Shown piece after piece: positions 1 to 8,394 of a stretch of DNA of 64,000 nucleotides. Every line of letters begins with the position of its first letter. The stretch's first letter is position 1. The notes under the pieces are model-generated. The model did not search any database. It saw only the letters and a program-made list of their open reading frames with translations, and was not told where the DNA came from. Origin of the DNA: Flavobacteriaceae bacterium (GTDB lineage Bacteria; Bacteroidota; Bacteroidia; Flavobacteriales; Flavobacteriaceae). The stretch spans positions 1 to 64,000 of the forward strand of contig SIHP01000001.1 of the NCBI GenBank assembly GCA_004762155.1, written 5' to 3'. A program made the position numbers and the translations under genes.

Positions 1-109
1 ATACTTTTTATGCATTATTTGTTTTTACTGACGATAATTACTGAAATATTATTCTTTAAAACAGCTATAATTTTTATATCATTTTAGTTTAAGTGTATTA
101 ATAGTATTC

Positions 110-334
110 GCTGATCAAATTGCAGAATTTCAAAACCATCAGCGGCAGCCGTTGATCAAATTGCAGAACTTCAAAACCATCAGCGGCTGCCGCTGATCAA
201 ATTGCAGAACTTCAAAACCATCAGCGGCTGCCGTTGACCAAATTGCAGAACTTCAAGACCGTCAGCGGCAGCCGTTGATCGAATTGCAGAACTTCAAAAC
301 CGTCAGCGGCTGCCGCTGATCAAATTGCAGAACT
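110..334. repeat. 41-bp GC-rich tandem repeat with palindromic core
   Basis: Five full units and a partial sixth begin at 110, 151, 192, 233, 274 and 315, exactly 41 bp apart. Each unit carries TGATCAAATTGCAGAAC, then TTCAAAACC, then a GC-rich near-palindrome. The best copies read CAGCGGCTGCCGCTG, a perfect inverted repeat with one central base; the others carry substitutions that often keep G-T pairing. The period is not a multiple of three, so it is unlikely to encode a repeat protein. Base composition is far more GC-rich than the neighbourhood. The function is unknown. Confidence 0.95.
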
Positions 335-382
335 AGTAACCTTTATATATCACAAAGAGTTACAAAAACTAAAACATAAAAA

Positions 383-419
383 AAACTCAAAGAATCTCAT
401 TACTGAAATCTTTGAGTTT
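383..419 (-). terminator. Probable intrinsic terminator downstream of phoH
   Basis: An 11-bp inverted repeat (AAACTCAAAGA and its complement) with a 15-nt loop. Read on the minus strand it is followed by a U-rich tract, so it suits termination of the leftward phoH transcript about 180 nt after its stop codon. Confidence 0.6.
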
Positions 420-466
420 ACATTATTAATATCTTAAATTTTACTACACATAAAATTTGTGAAACG

Positions 467-497
467 CTTTTCGTAAAGTCAAGGGACTTTGCGAAAG
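467..497. other. Strong 12-bp stem-loop in phoH 3' region
   Basis: The arms TTTTCGTAAAGTC and GACTTTGCGAAA close a 4-nt AAGG loop, with one G-T wobble. There is no U-run on either side, so it is not a simple terminator. It lies between the phoH terminator and a dispersed structured repeat, and could be an mRNA 3'-end structure or part of a small mobile repeat. Confidence 0.5.
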
Positions 498-517
498 AAC
501 ACAAGTTAAGTAAATAA

Positions 518-569
518 CCTCGGAGCAAGCATGGGGAATTAAATCCTTGGCTATCGCCCTGCGATTAAA
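518..569 (+). repeat. Dispersed structured repeat, copy 1
   Basis: Contains GCAAGCATGGGG, then CTTGGCTATCGCC, then TGCGATTAAA. A second near-identical copy lies at 12543-12599 and a degenerate third at 14628-14653. The sequence holds short complementary arms (GGC/GCC, TCGC/GCGA). All copies lie outside genes, just beyond a stop codon. Confidence 0.75.
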
Positions 570-596
570 CCAGTAAAAACCTATGTTTAACTATTT

Positions 597-1550
597 TTAA
601 TCCGTTTCTATACCTTTATAAGCAGAAATTATTTCTTTAACCAAACGATGGCGTACTACATCTTTATCATCTAAATAAACCATAGCAATTCCTTTAATAT
701 CTTTTAACGCTAATAACGATTCTTTTAAACCAGAAACTTGTTTACGTGGTAAATCTATTTGTCCAGGATCTCCTGTAATAATAAACTTTGCATGTTTTCC
801 CATACGAGTTAAAAACATTTTCATTTGAGAATGTGTTGTATTTTGGGCTTCATCTAAAATAACAAAAGCATCATCTAACGTTCTACCACGCATGAATGCT
901 AAAGGTGCAATTTGTATGGTTCCGTTTTCTATAAAAGCTTGTAATTTTTCAGGTGAAATCATATCGCGCAAACCATCATACAAAGGTTGCATATACGGAT
1001 CTAGTTTTTCTTTTAAATCTCCAGGTAAAAAACCTAAGTTCTCTCCAGATTCTACAGCCGGACGTGTTAAAATTATTCTTCTTACAGATTTTTCTTTTAA
1101 TGCTCGTACAGCCAAAGCAACGGCAGTATACGTTTTACCAGTTCCCGCTGGACCAACAGCAAACAACATGTCGTTCTTTTCCATTAAATCAACCATTTTA
1201 CGTTGATTTTGTGTTTGTGCAGTAATTATTTTACCATTTACACCATGTACTATAGTTTCATCTCCTTTACCCGCTTTTCTTATTTCTTCTTCTTTTCCAG
1301 TAGACGTAATAATACGTTCGATGCTGTTTTCATCTAACTTATTATATTTATTATAGTATTTAACAAGCATTGCAAAACGCTTTTCAAATTCATCCAAAAT
1401 TTCTGATTCTCCAAAAATTTTTAATTTATTTCCTCTTGCAACAATTTTTACTTTCGGAAAAAATGTTTTTAATTGAGCTATTGTGCTGTTTTGTGTCCCA
1501 AAAAAATCACTAGGATTAATTTCTGTTAGTTCAATAATGCGTTCGTTCAA
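597..1550 (-). CDS. phoH: PhoH family ATPase
   Basis: A 317-residue cytoplasmic P-loop NTPase of the PhoH/YbeZ family. The Walker A motif GPAGTGKT lies near residues 132-139 and the Walker B FVILDEAQN near 230-238, followed by the conserved TGDPGQIDLP segment. The N-terminal roughly 85 residues form the KH-like region usual in the family, and the length is normal. Family members are linked to RNA metabolism and ribosome maturation and often accompany ybeY, which is not adjacent here. It is divergent from the SAM hydrolase gene across 144 bp. The ATG at 1550 gives the family's usual N-terminus. Confidence 0.95.
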   Translation of the reverse strand: MNERIIELTEINPSDFFGTQNSTIAQLKTFFPKVKIVARGNKLKIFGESEILDEFEKRFAMLVKYYNKYNKLDENSIERIITSTGKEEEIRKAGKGDETIVHGVNGKIITAQTQNQRKMVDLMEKNDMLFAVGPAGTGKTYTAVALAVRALKEKSVRRIILTRPAVESGENLGFLPGDLKEKLDPYMQPLYDGLRDMISPEKLQAFIENGTIQIAPLAFMRGRTLDDAFVILDEAQNTTHSQMKMFLTRMGKHAKFIITGDPGQIDLPRKQVSGLKESLLALKDIKGIAMVYLDDKDVVRHRLVKEIISAYKGIETD

Positions 1551-1694
1551 ATGTTTTTCTTTTAAAGTTAAGGCCTTAGACCAATCAATTAATATTACTG
1601 ATGAAAATTAACGATATTTTTTTAGAAATGTTTAGTTTTGTCTGGAATTTTTAATGGAGTTTTTTTACAATTTAACTAACAGCTTACCAAAAAC

Positions 1695-2555
1695 ATGTCT
1701 TTTATTACTTTAACATCCGATTTTGGAACAAAAGACCACTTTGTAGGTGCTGTTAAAGGAGCAATCTATTCTGAATTACCAGATGCAAAAATAGTTGATA
1801 TTACACATGAAATCTCTCCGTTTAATATTACCGAAACTGCCTATATTTTAAAAAACGCATACAAAAGCTTTCCAAAAGGAACAATCCATATTGTTGGTGT
1901 AGATTCTGAAGTAAGTGTACATAATAAACATATTGTTGTTTTATTAGACGATCATTATTTTATTTGTCCAGATAATGGACTTATTTCTATGATCGCTTCT
2001 GAAATTAATCCGACTAAAATTGTAGAGATAACCATCCATAATCATATAGAAAGTAGTTTTTCTGTATTGGATGTTTTTGTACAAACTGCCTGTTTTATCG
2101 CTCGTGGTGGTAATTTAACGGTTATTGGTAAAGAAATTAGTTCCTATAAAAAAATATCAGAAATACAACCTAAAGTTAATCAGCAAAAAAACATAATTAT
2201 TGGTGGTGTTATTTATATTGATAATTATGGAAATGTAATTACCAACATTAGTAAAAAAGTATTTTCTGAAATTGGTAAAGGAAGAGATTTTAAAATTACA
2301 GCAAGAAGATATGCTTTTACAAAAATCCTAAACAAGTATAATGAAATTGTAGATTTTGCTGCAAAAGACATTAGACATTATGATGGAACAAAATTAGCTA
2401 TTTTTAATTCTGCTGGTTTTATAGAAATTGCTATTTATAGAAGTAATTTACATACCGTTGGTGGTGCTTCTTCTTTGCTTGGCTTAGATTATAGAGACAC
2501 TATTACTATTGAATTTTTTAATGAACAAAAAGTTGAATTTATACCTTTAAATTAA
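1695..2555 (+). CDS. SAM hydroxide adenosyltransferase (SAM hydrolase, DUF62)
   Basis: A 286-residue member of the DUF62 family, which uses water to split S-adenosylmethionine into adenosine and methionine and also includes the fluorinase/chlorinase enzymes. Visible hallmarks are the N-terminal TLTSDFGTKDHFVGAVKG block, DITHEISPF, GVDSEV, a central PDNGLIS segment and the C-terminal IYIDNYGNVITNI block. The length is normal for the plain hydrolase, and nothing suggests halogenase specialisation. It is the first gene of a compact run ending at gldG, with a 5-nt gap to the next gene. Confidence 0.9.
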   Translation: MSFITLTSDFGTKDHFVGAVKGAIYSELPDAKIVDITHEISPFNITETAYILKNAYKSFPKGTIHIVGVDSEVSVHNKHIVVLLDDHYFICPDNGLISMIASEINPTKIVEITIHNHIESSFSVLDVFVQTACFIARGGNLTVIGKEISSYKKISEIQPKVNQQKNIIIGGVIYIDNYGNVITNISKKVFSEIGKGRDFKITARRYAFTKILNKYNEIVDFAAKDIRHYDGTKLAIFNSAGFIEIAIYRSNLHTVGGASSLLGLDYRDTITIEFFNEQKVEFIPLN

Positions 2556-2560
2556 AACAC

Positions 2561-2857
2561 ATGTTTGTACGCATTGTAAAAATGAGTTTTCATCCAGAAA
2601 AAATTGAAGAATTTTTAGCAAATTTTAATGAAAAAAAACAAGATATACGAAACTCATCAGGTTGTAACTTATTAGAGTTATATAGAGACAAAACCAATCC
2701 TAATATATTTTTTACCTATAGTTATTGGGAAGATGAACAAGATTTAGAAAACTATAGAAATTCAGATTTATTTAAAAGTATTTGGGCAAAAACAAAAATA
2801 TTATTTAATGACAAACCTTTTGCCTGGAGTGTTGATAAAACCGTAAGTTTACCATAA
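2561..2857 (+). CDS. Antibiotic biosynthesis monooxygenase (ABM) family protein
   Basis: A 98-residue single-domain protein with the ferredoxin-like ABM pattern: MFVRIVKMSFHPEKIEEF at the start, a central GCNLLELYRD strand, and SYWEDEQDLENYRNSDLF near the C-terminal helix. Such proteins act as small cofactor-free monooxygenases or heme-degrading enzymes; no heme-binding residue can be assigned here. The stop codon overlaps the next start (TAATG), which suggests translational coupling with the acetyltransferase. Confidence 0.8.
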   Translation: MFVRIVKMSFHPEKIEEFLANFNEKKQDIRNSSGCNLLELYRDKTNPNIFFTYSYWEDEQDLENYRNSDLFKSIWAKTKILFNDKPFAWSVDKTVSLP

Positions 2858-3381
2858 TGAATTATCCAACTATTTTTCCAGAGCTTTCAACAGAAAGACT
2901 AGTATTACGTCAATTATCTTTTGATGACAGAAAAGCAATTTTTAAATTGCGTTCTAACAGAGAAATTAACGAGTTAATCACTAGAGAAACCCCAAAAAAC
3001 CTAAATGAGTCTGAAGCTTTTATTCAAACTTGTATAGATGAATTTGAAAATGAAAACCGTATTTTTTGGGCAATACGATTAGAAAACAACAACCAACTTA
3101 TTGGTACAATTGTTTTTCATAAAATTAACGCAGAAAACTTTTATGCAGAAATTGGCTACGAAATGAATCCTGATTACCAACAAGAAGGGTATATGGACGA
3201 AGCTATGAAGGCTGTTTTAGACTATGGAAAACTTACCATGAGTTTAAAATCTATTGAAGCGTATACACATAAAAATAATATTGCTTCTATTTCGTTATTA
3301 GAAAAACATCAGTTTGTTTTACAAGAAGACAAAAAAGATGATGCTATTGAAGACAATCGTATTTTTCTTTTAGACATATAA
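2857..3381 (+). CDS. GNAT family N-acetyltransferase (RimJ/RimL type)
   Basis: A 174-residue protein opening with ELSTERLVLRQLSFDD, the typical RimJ/RimL-like acetyltransferase start. AEIGYEMNPDYQQEGYMDEA corresponds to motif A, which binds acetyl-CoA, although the usual Q-x-x-G-x-G/A loop is altered to QQEGYMDEA. A HKNNIASISLLEKHQF motif follows, as in the family. The acetylated substrate cannot be inferred. It overlaps the upstream stop by 1 nt and lies 9 nt before gldF. Confidence 0.88.
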   Translation: MNYPTIFPELSTERLVLRQLSFDDRKAIFKLRSNREINELITRETPKNLNESEAFIQTCIDEFENENRIFWAIRLENNNQLIGTIVFHKINAENFYAEIGYEMNPDYQQEGYMDEAMKAVLDYGKLTMSLKSIEAYTHKNNIASISLLEKHQFVLQEDKKDDAIEDNRIFLLDI

Positions 3382-3390
3382 TAAAATTTA

Positions 3391-4110
3391 ATGATTCCAA
3401 TACTTAAAAAAGAATTTAACGCATTTTTTGCTTCACCTGTCGCCTATTTGGTTATTGGTATCTTTTTACTTATTAACGGATTATTTCTTTGGGTTTTTAA
3501 AGACAACTTTAATATTTTAAATGCTGGTTTTGCAGATTTAAGTAGCTTTTTTTATTTATCGCCTTGGTTATTTTTATTCTTAATACCAGCAATTACCATG
3601 AAAAGTTTTGCTGATGAATTTAATAGCGGAACTATAGAAATTTTAAAAACCAAACCGGTTACTGATTGGCAAATTGTTTTAGGCAAATTTTTAGCTTGTT
3701 TGGTATTGGTTATCATTACTTTAATACCTACCGTTATTTATGTGTATACGATTTATCAATTAGCAAATCCTTTTGGAAATATTGATTTTGGAAGTATTAT
3801 AGGTTCCTATTTAGGGTTGTTATTTTTAGCAATTACCTATACAGCTATTGGTTTATTTACATCAACAATATCTAAAAATCAAATTGTGGCTTTTATTTTA
3901 GGTGTATTTATTACTTTTTTAATGTTTTACGGATTTGATGCTTTGGCCAACTTAAGTACAACGAATAGTTATTTTATTCAAAAACTAGGTATAAACGAAC
4001 ACTTTAAAAGTATTAGTAGAGGTGTTATTGATACGCGTGATATTATTTATTTTATATCGGTTACCTTCTTCTTTTTATTCATCACTAAAACGCAATTAAG
4101 TAATGACTAA
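3391..4110 (+). CDS. gldF: Gliding motility ABC transporter permease GldF
   Basis: A 239-residue ABC-2-type membrane permease with about six hydrophobic segments. It shows the GldF hallmarks MIPILKKEFNAFFASPVAYL at the N-terminus and FADEFNSGTIEILKTKPVTD in the first cytoplasmic loop. GldF pairs with GldG and the ATPase GldA in the transporter associated with flavobacterial gliding; no gldA lies in this window. It overlaps gldG by 8 nt. Confidence 0.93.
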   Translation: MIPILKKEFNAFFASPVAYLVIGIFLLINGLFLWVFKDNFNILNAGFADLSSFFYLSPWLFLFLIPAITMKSFADEFNSGTIEILKTKPVTDWQIVLGKFLACLVLVIITLIPTVIYVYTIYQLANPFGNIDFGSIIGSYLGLLFLAITYTAIGLFTSTISKNQIVAFILGVFITFLMFYGFDALANLSTTNSYFIQKLGINEHFKSISRGVIDTRDIIYFISVTFFFLFITKTQLSND

Positions 4111-5743
4111 AAAAGTACAACACATTGCATTCGTTTTCTTTGGTATTATAGTATTAAACTTTGTTGGAAATAAAATTTTCAAACGTTTTGATGTTACTCA
4201 TGATAAACGTTATACATTATCTTCTGCTTCAAAACATATTGTTTCTAAAATAGATGGCTTAGTTGTTATAAAAGTATATTTAGAAGGAGATTTTCCATCG
4301 GAATTTCAACGTTTACAAATAGAAACGCGTCAGTTTTTAGAAGAGTTACAAGCTGAAAACTCAAACATAAGAATTCAATTTATTAATCCTAATAACATTC
4401 GCGAACAATTGGTAAAACAAGGCATGATGCCTAGCCAATTAACTGTAGAAGAAGACGGAAAACTATCTGAAGCTATTATTTTTCCTTGGGCAGAAATTAG
4501 TCGTGGTAAAAGAAAACAATTGGTTTCTCTATTACCAAATACACAAGCAAACTCTCAAGAGCAGCAATTACAAAATGCTATTGCTGGTTTAGAATATTCT
4601 TTTGCTAATGGAATAAATACTTTACTAGAAACAGCGCAAAAGAAAATTGCGGTTATTTCTGGTAATGGCGAGTTAAAGGATATTGAATTGTATGATTTTT
4701 TAACGGAAGTTAGTCAAAAATATCGTTTGGCTAAATTCACCTTAGATTCCGTAAAAACGAATCCTAAAAAAACAATTACAGATTTACAACAGTACGATTT
4801 AGCTATTATTGCGAAACCTACGCAACAATTTACAACAGAAGAAAAACTAACTTTAGATCAGTTTATTACTAACGGAGGAAAATCGTTGTGGATGATTGAT
4901 AATATTCAAGCAGATACCGATAGTTTGTACAATGCTGGCGAAATGTTGGCGTATCCACGTGATTTAAAACTAACCGATTTGTTATTTAGTTATGGTGTTA
5001 GAATAAATACCAAATTAGTACAAGACTTGTATGCGGCTCAAATTCCGTTGGCTACAGGAAATGTTGGAAATCAAACTCAATTTCAAAATTTAGATTGGTT
5101 CTATCATCCTTTAGTTCAAGGAAATCCTAATCATCCAATTACCAAAAACATTTTACCTGTTCGTTTTAGGTTTGCTACACAAATAGACACGTTAAAAAAT
5201 ACGATAACAAAAACACCTTTATTGGTAAGTTCTGTATTAACCAAATTAGTAGGAACTCCTAAAATAATTGAATTAAATAGTATTGCAATTGCACCTAAAG
5301 AAGAAGAATACAGTGGTGGAAATCAGCTTTTGGCTGTTTTATTGGAAGGTGAATTTAATTCTGCTTACAAAAGCAGAACCAAACCTTTTAACCTTACTAC
5401 GTTTAAAGAGAAATCTCCTGAAAACAAAATGATTGTTATTGCCGATGGTGATCTTGGTAAAAATCAGATTTTAAAGGGAAAACCTCATGATTTAGGAACT
5501 GATAAATGGACAAAGCAACGTTTTGGAAACAAAGATTTTTTATTGAATTCTGTTGATTATTTATTAGACGACAACGGATTAATTCAATTAAAAAATAAAT
5601 CTGTACAACTAAATATTTTAGACAAACAAAAAGCATACACCGAAAAAACTTTTTGGCAATTTTTAAATATTGGTGTTCCGTTATTTTTATTGGCTGTTTT
5701 TGGCTTTGGTTTTTCGTTCTGGAGAAAAAGAAAGTATACTTAA
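4103..5743 (+). CDS. gldG: Gliding motility-associated ABC transporter subunit GldG
   Basis: A 546-residue protein with an N-terminal membrane anchor, a large periplasmic region and a C-terminal transmembrane helix ending FWRKRKYT. The start resembles GldG proteins: an anchor, then FKRFDVTHDKRYTLS. The periplasmic part belongs to the uncharacterised ABC_transp_aux/GldG family and includes a DxxxI-type Rossmann-like segment around IAVISGNGELKD. Length is close to the roughly 560 residues of known GldG. The 8-nt overlap with gldF indicates coupled synthesis. Confidence 0.93.
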   Translation: MTKKVQHIAFVFFGIIVLNFVGNKIFKRFDVTHDKRYTLSSASKHIVSKIDGLVVIKVYLEGDFPSEFQRLQIETRQFLEELQAENSNIRIQFINPNNIREQLVKQGMMPSQLTVEEDGKLSEAIIFPWAEISRGKRKQLVSLLPNTQANSQEQQLQNAIAGLEYSFANGINTLLETAQKKIAVISGNGELKDIELYDFLTEVSQKYRLAKFTLDSVKTNPKKTITDLQQYDLAIIAKPTQQFTTEEKLTLDQFITNGGKSLWMIDNIQADTDSLYNAGEMLAYPRDLKLTDLLFSYGVRINTKLVQDLYAAQIPLATGNVGNQTQFQNLDWFYHPLVQGNPNHPITKNILPVRFRFATQIDTLKNTITKTPLLVSSVLTKLVGTPKIIELNSIAIAPKEEEYSGGNQLLAVLLEGEFNSAYKSRTKPFNLTTFKEKSPENKMIVIADGDLGKNQILKGKPHDLGTDKWTKQRFGNKDFLLNSVDYLLDDNGLIQLKNKSVQLNILDKQKAYTEKTFWQFLNIGVPLFLLAVFGFGFSFWRKRKYT

Positions 5744-5808
5744 ACGATTAGGAATAGCTTTTTATTGAATTTACTTCAATATTTCTAATTGTTAAATAAA
5801 CTCTAATT

Positions 5809-6249
5809 ATGAAAAAGGGAGATCTAGTATTTTGTTTTAATGAATCTATTTACGGTGATTTTATAAGCAAAAGAAATCAATACGAAGTAATTGAATGTAA
5901 ACCTGACCAAATCAGGATTAAAAATGATAACCAAAAATCTGTTTGGCTTCCAGATCATATATTTACAAAAAATGTAGTTCCAGAAATTCAATCTATAAAT
6001 ATTGATGATAAAATTCAAAATGAATTAAATGACTGTGTAGAAGTAACAATTAAATTCAATAATGGAGAAAGACATTTTATTACATTTATGACTACAAAAT
6101 GGTTGAACAACTTATTTAATGAGCATAGAAATTTTGTTATTGGAAGTGGCTTAATCCTTCTACAAAAAATTAATAAAGAAGTTATTGAGCATACAATAAA
6201 CATAATGGACAAACAAAATGAACTCATTGAACAATCAAACAAATATTAA
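5809..6249 (+). CDS. Hypothetical protein, possible SH3-like N-terminus
   Basis: A 146-residue soluble protein with no signal peptide or membrane segment, which I do not recognise. The first 45 residues (KKGDLVFCFNESIYGD, then YEVIECKPDQIRIKND) read like a small beta-barrel of the SH3/KOW sort. The C-terminal half has a predicted helix KWLNNLFNEHRNF and an acidic, polar tail. It lies 65 nt after gldG and 55 nt before the AraC regulator on the same strand. Coding is supported by an uninterrupted frame and ordinary codon usage. Confidence 0.7.
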   Translation: MKKGDLVFCFNESIYGDFISKRNQYEVIECKPDQIRIKNDNQKSVWLPDHIFTKNVVPEIQSINIDDKIQNELNDCVEVTIKFNNGERHFITFMTTKWLNNLFNEHRNFVIGSGLILLQKINKEVIEHTINIMDKQNELIEQSNKY

Positions 6250-6304
6250 AAACTTACACCAAATAAAAAATTCATAATTTTAGTTATCGGTTAAACTACT
6301 TATA

Positions 6305-7204
6305 ATGCAGAGCAAAGAAATCATAGCAAATAGAATTTCCAAATTTTGGGAGTTAGATAAAATTCAGATTTCTCATAACATCATTAACTATAATTCTTTT
6401 GGCAAAAGTTATGCAACAAACGAAACGGAATCTGTTCGATTACATTTTGGACTTAAAGGGAGCTATAACTTCCATTATTCGCAATTGAATACAGAATTTC
6501 AGCTTTCTGGTCATCATAATAATATTATGTATTCTAAAGGACTAGAATTAGCTGTTGAGAATAAAAGCAAGGAAATAGAAACTTTTGGGATTAACTTTTC
6601 TACAGAATCGTTTTTAGCTATTGCTCAAAACGGAAACGAACCTTTAAAAAGATTTTCGGATAAGGTAATGCATCAAGAAAATGCCATTCTTTCTAATCAA
6701 TGGAAAACAAATACTTTTAAAATTCAACAGGTAATTCATCAAATCTTAAACTGTCCTTATCAAAATGGATTACAAGATTTATTTTTACTCTCTAAAAGTA
6801 TAGAATTACTTGTTTTACAAGCTGATTTATATGATAAAAAACAAGAAGCGGTTTTTATTAAAAGCACAAAAGATCGAAAAAAAATAATAGCAGCCAAAGA
6901 ATTTCTAACGACTAAAATTAATAATCCGCCAACAATTATTGCGCTTTCTAAAATCATTGGTATTAACGAATACAAATTAAAAAAGGGGTTTAAAGAACTT
7001 TTTGGAACAACAATTTTTGGTTTTATTCATCAGAACAGAATGCTTTTAGCTAAAAAACTATTGTTAGATACTACTAAATCTGCCAAAGAAATTGCTTATG
7101 AAATCGGTTTTAGTTCTCCGCAACATTTCTCCAAGTCTTTTAAAAACACCTATGGCGTTACTCCCAATAGTATAAGAGAAAATCCCGATACTATAATTAA
7201 ATAA
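6305..7204 (+). CDS. AraC family transcriptional regulator
   Basis: A 299-residue regulator. The C-terminal roughly 100 residues hold two helix-turn-helix units: ALSKIIGINEYKLKKGFKEL, then SAKEIAYEIGFSSPQHFSKS, followed by FKNTYGVTPNSIRE, which is diagnostic for AraC/XylS. The N-terminal about 190 residues form an unrecognised sensing domain without a clear cupin motif. The SRPBCC gene begins 47 nt downstream on the same strand and is a plausible target or partner, though no operator can be shown. Confidence 0.92.
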   Translation: MQSKEIIANRISKFWELDKIQISHNIINYNSFGKSYATNETESVRLHFGLKGSYNFHYSQLNTEFQLSGHHNNIMYSKGLELAVENKSKEIETFGINFSTESFLAIAQNGNEPLKRFSDKVMHQENAILSNQWKTNTFKIQQVIHQILNCPYQNGLQDLFLLSKSIELLVLQADLYDKKQEAVFIKSTKDRKKIIAAKEFLTTKINNPPTIIALSKIIGINEYKLKKGFKELFGTTIFGFIHQNRMLLAKKLLLDTTKSAKEIAYEIGFSSPQHFSKSFKNTYGVTPNSIRENPDTIIK

Positions 7205-7251
7205 CCTTTTTGTAATACATCTTTGTAGCTTCATTATATAAATACAACAAA

Positions 7252-7698
7252 ATGAGCGCTACCTTAATTATAAAAGAGGAAATAACTTTTAAAGCCAATA
7301 AAAATACTGTTTGGGATTTAATAATCAATCCTAAAAAAACGAAACAATATATGTTTGGTTGTGAGGTTTTATCTGATTGGAAAATAGGAAATCAAATATT
7401 ATGGAAAGGTGTATTAGAAAACGGAACTGAGATTATATATGTAAAAGGAATTATTAAGGAGTATAAAAAAGGTGAAAAAGTAACATTTACCATGTTTGAT
7501 CCAAATATTGGAATTGCAGATGTTCCAGAAAATTACATAAAGTTAACCTATGAACTCATTGCTAAAGAAAAAGGATGCCTTTTAAAAATTGCACAAGGCG
7601 ATTTTAACGGAACTGAACATGCTATAAAAAGGTTTGAAGAATCTAAACAAGGTTGGAAAATGGTAATTCCGTTAATGAAAAACGTTTTAAACGAATAA
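7252..7698 (+). CDS. SRPBCC domain (AHSA1-like) protein
   Basis: A 148-residue START/Bet v1-like protein. The pattern EITFKANKNTVWDLIINPKKTKQY at the N-terminus, the central KIGNQILWKG and the C-terminal helix FEESKQGWKMVIPLMKNVL fit the AHSA1/polyketide-cyclase branch, which binds hydrophobic ligands in a helix-grip cavity. No enzymatic function can be assigned. It is followed by a convergent terminator. Confidence 0.87.
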   Translation: MSATLIIKEEITFKANKNTVWDLIINPKKTKQYMFGCEVLSDWKIGNQILWKGVLENGTEIIYVKGIIKEYKKGEKVTFTMFDPNIGIADVPENYIKLTYELIAKEKGCLLKIAQGDFNGTEHAIKRFEESKQGWKMVIPLMKNVLNE

Positions 7699-7717
7699 AA
7701 GTATTTATGGATTCAAT

Positions 7718-7749
7718 AAAAAAGCACTAAGATGAATCTTAGTGCTTTT
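7718..7749. terminator. Bidirectional intrinsic terminator
   Basis: The inverted repeat AAAAGCACTAAG/CTTAGTGCTTTT with a 6-nt loop is flanked by A and T runs. It sits between the convergent SRPBCC gene and the CBM48-like/HhH gene and can serve both. Confidence 0.88.
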
Positions 7750-7773
7750 AGTGCATAACTAACTATCTAACAT

Positions 7774-8394
7774 TTATTTTCCGCCGTCTAATTTATCTTG
7801 TAACTTTTTTAATCTATCCCATTTCCCTTCAAAAGCTAGCTTAGCTTGTTTTGGCCAAGAATTTGGTTTATGCATTGAAAAACGAGAACCAGCTTCTTTT
7901 AAAAATTTCTTAAGAGTAGTAACGCGGGCTTTACTTAAATCTTCAAAAGTAACAATACCATTTTCTGTTAAAATACTAGCTATTTTAGGTCCAATTCCTT
8001 CTATCTTTTTTAAATCATCCTTTTTTATGGCTTTCTTTTTTGGGGACACCGCTTTTTTAGGAGTTTCTTTTTTAGTTACTTCGCTTAAATCTACCACACT
8101 ATTATCTATACCATAATAAGGAGATGGAACATAAGCATCGGCAGACGAATCATTAAACCATCCATTTCCTTCACTCAAATAACGAAACTCGTAACGTTTT
8201 CCGTTTTCAAGTTTTACGCTTGTAATATATGACGTTCCTTCTTTTTTCATTTGAAAAATACTGTCATGGTTTTCCCAATCATTAAAATCTCCCAGTAAAG
8301 AAACTTTAGAAGAATTTGAAACCAGAGAGTCATCAATTTTAAATGTCACTAAAGTGTGAGAGCCTTTTTTTTCTAATTGTTTTACTAATGCCAT
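7774..8394 (-). CDS. Glycogen-binding (isoamylase early-set) domain fused to helix-hairpin-helix domain
   Basis: A 206-residue cytoplasmic protein in two parts. Residues about 12-95 form an early-set/CBM48-like beta-sandwich (VSLLGDFNDWENHD, then GKRYEFRYL, then WFNDSSAD), as in AMPK beta and glycogen-branching enzymes. After a lysine-rich linker, residues about 125-205 form a helix-hairpin-helix unit (LKKIEGIGPKIASILTENGI) of the kind found with DNA or in ribosomal-protein-linked proteins. Both halves resemble known domains, but what the fusion does is unknown. It converges with the SRPBCC gene. Confidence 0.82.
   Translation of the reverse strand: MALVKQLEKKGSHTLVTFKIDDSLVSNSSKVSLLGDFNDWENHDSIFQMKKEGTSYITSVKLENGKRYEFRYLSEGNGWFNDSSADAYVPSPYYGIDNSVVDLSEVTKKETPKKAVSPKKKAIKKDDLKKIEGIGPKIASILTENGIVTFEDLSKARVTTLKKFLKEAGSRFSMHKPNSWPKQAKLAFEGKWDRLKKLQDKLDGGK

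Noticed and set aside
110..334. CRISPR-like array
   Set aside because: The units are contiguous 41-bp tandem repeats without unique spacers, and there are no cas genes in the window.
892..1206. Long plus-strand ORFs opposite phoH
   Set aside because: They lie entirely within the conserved PhoH coding frame on the other strand and have no protein-like features of their own.
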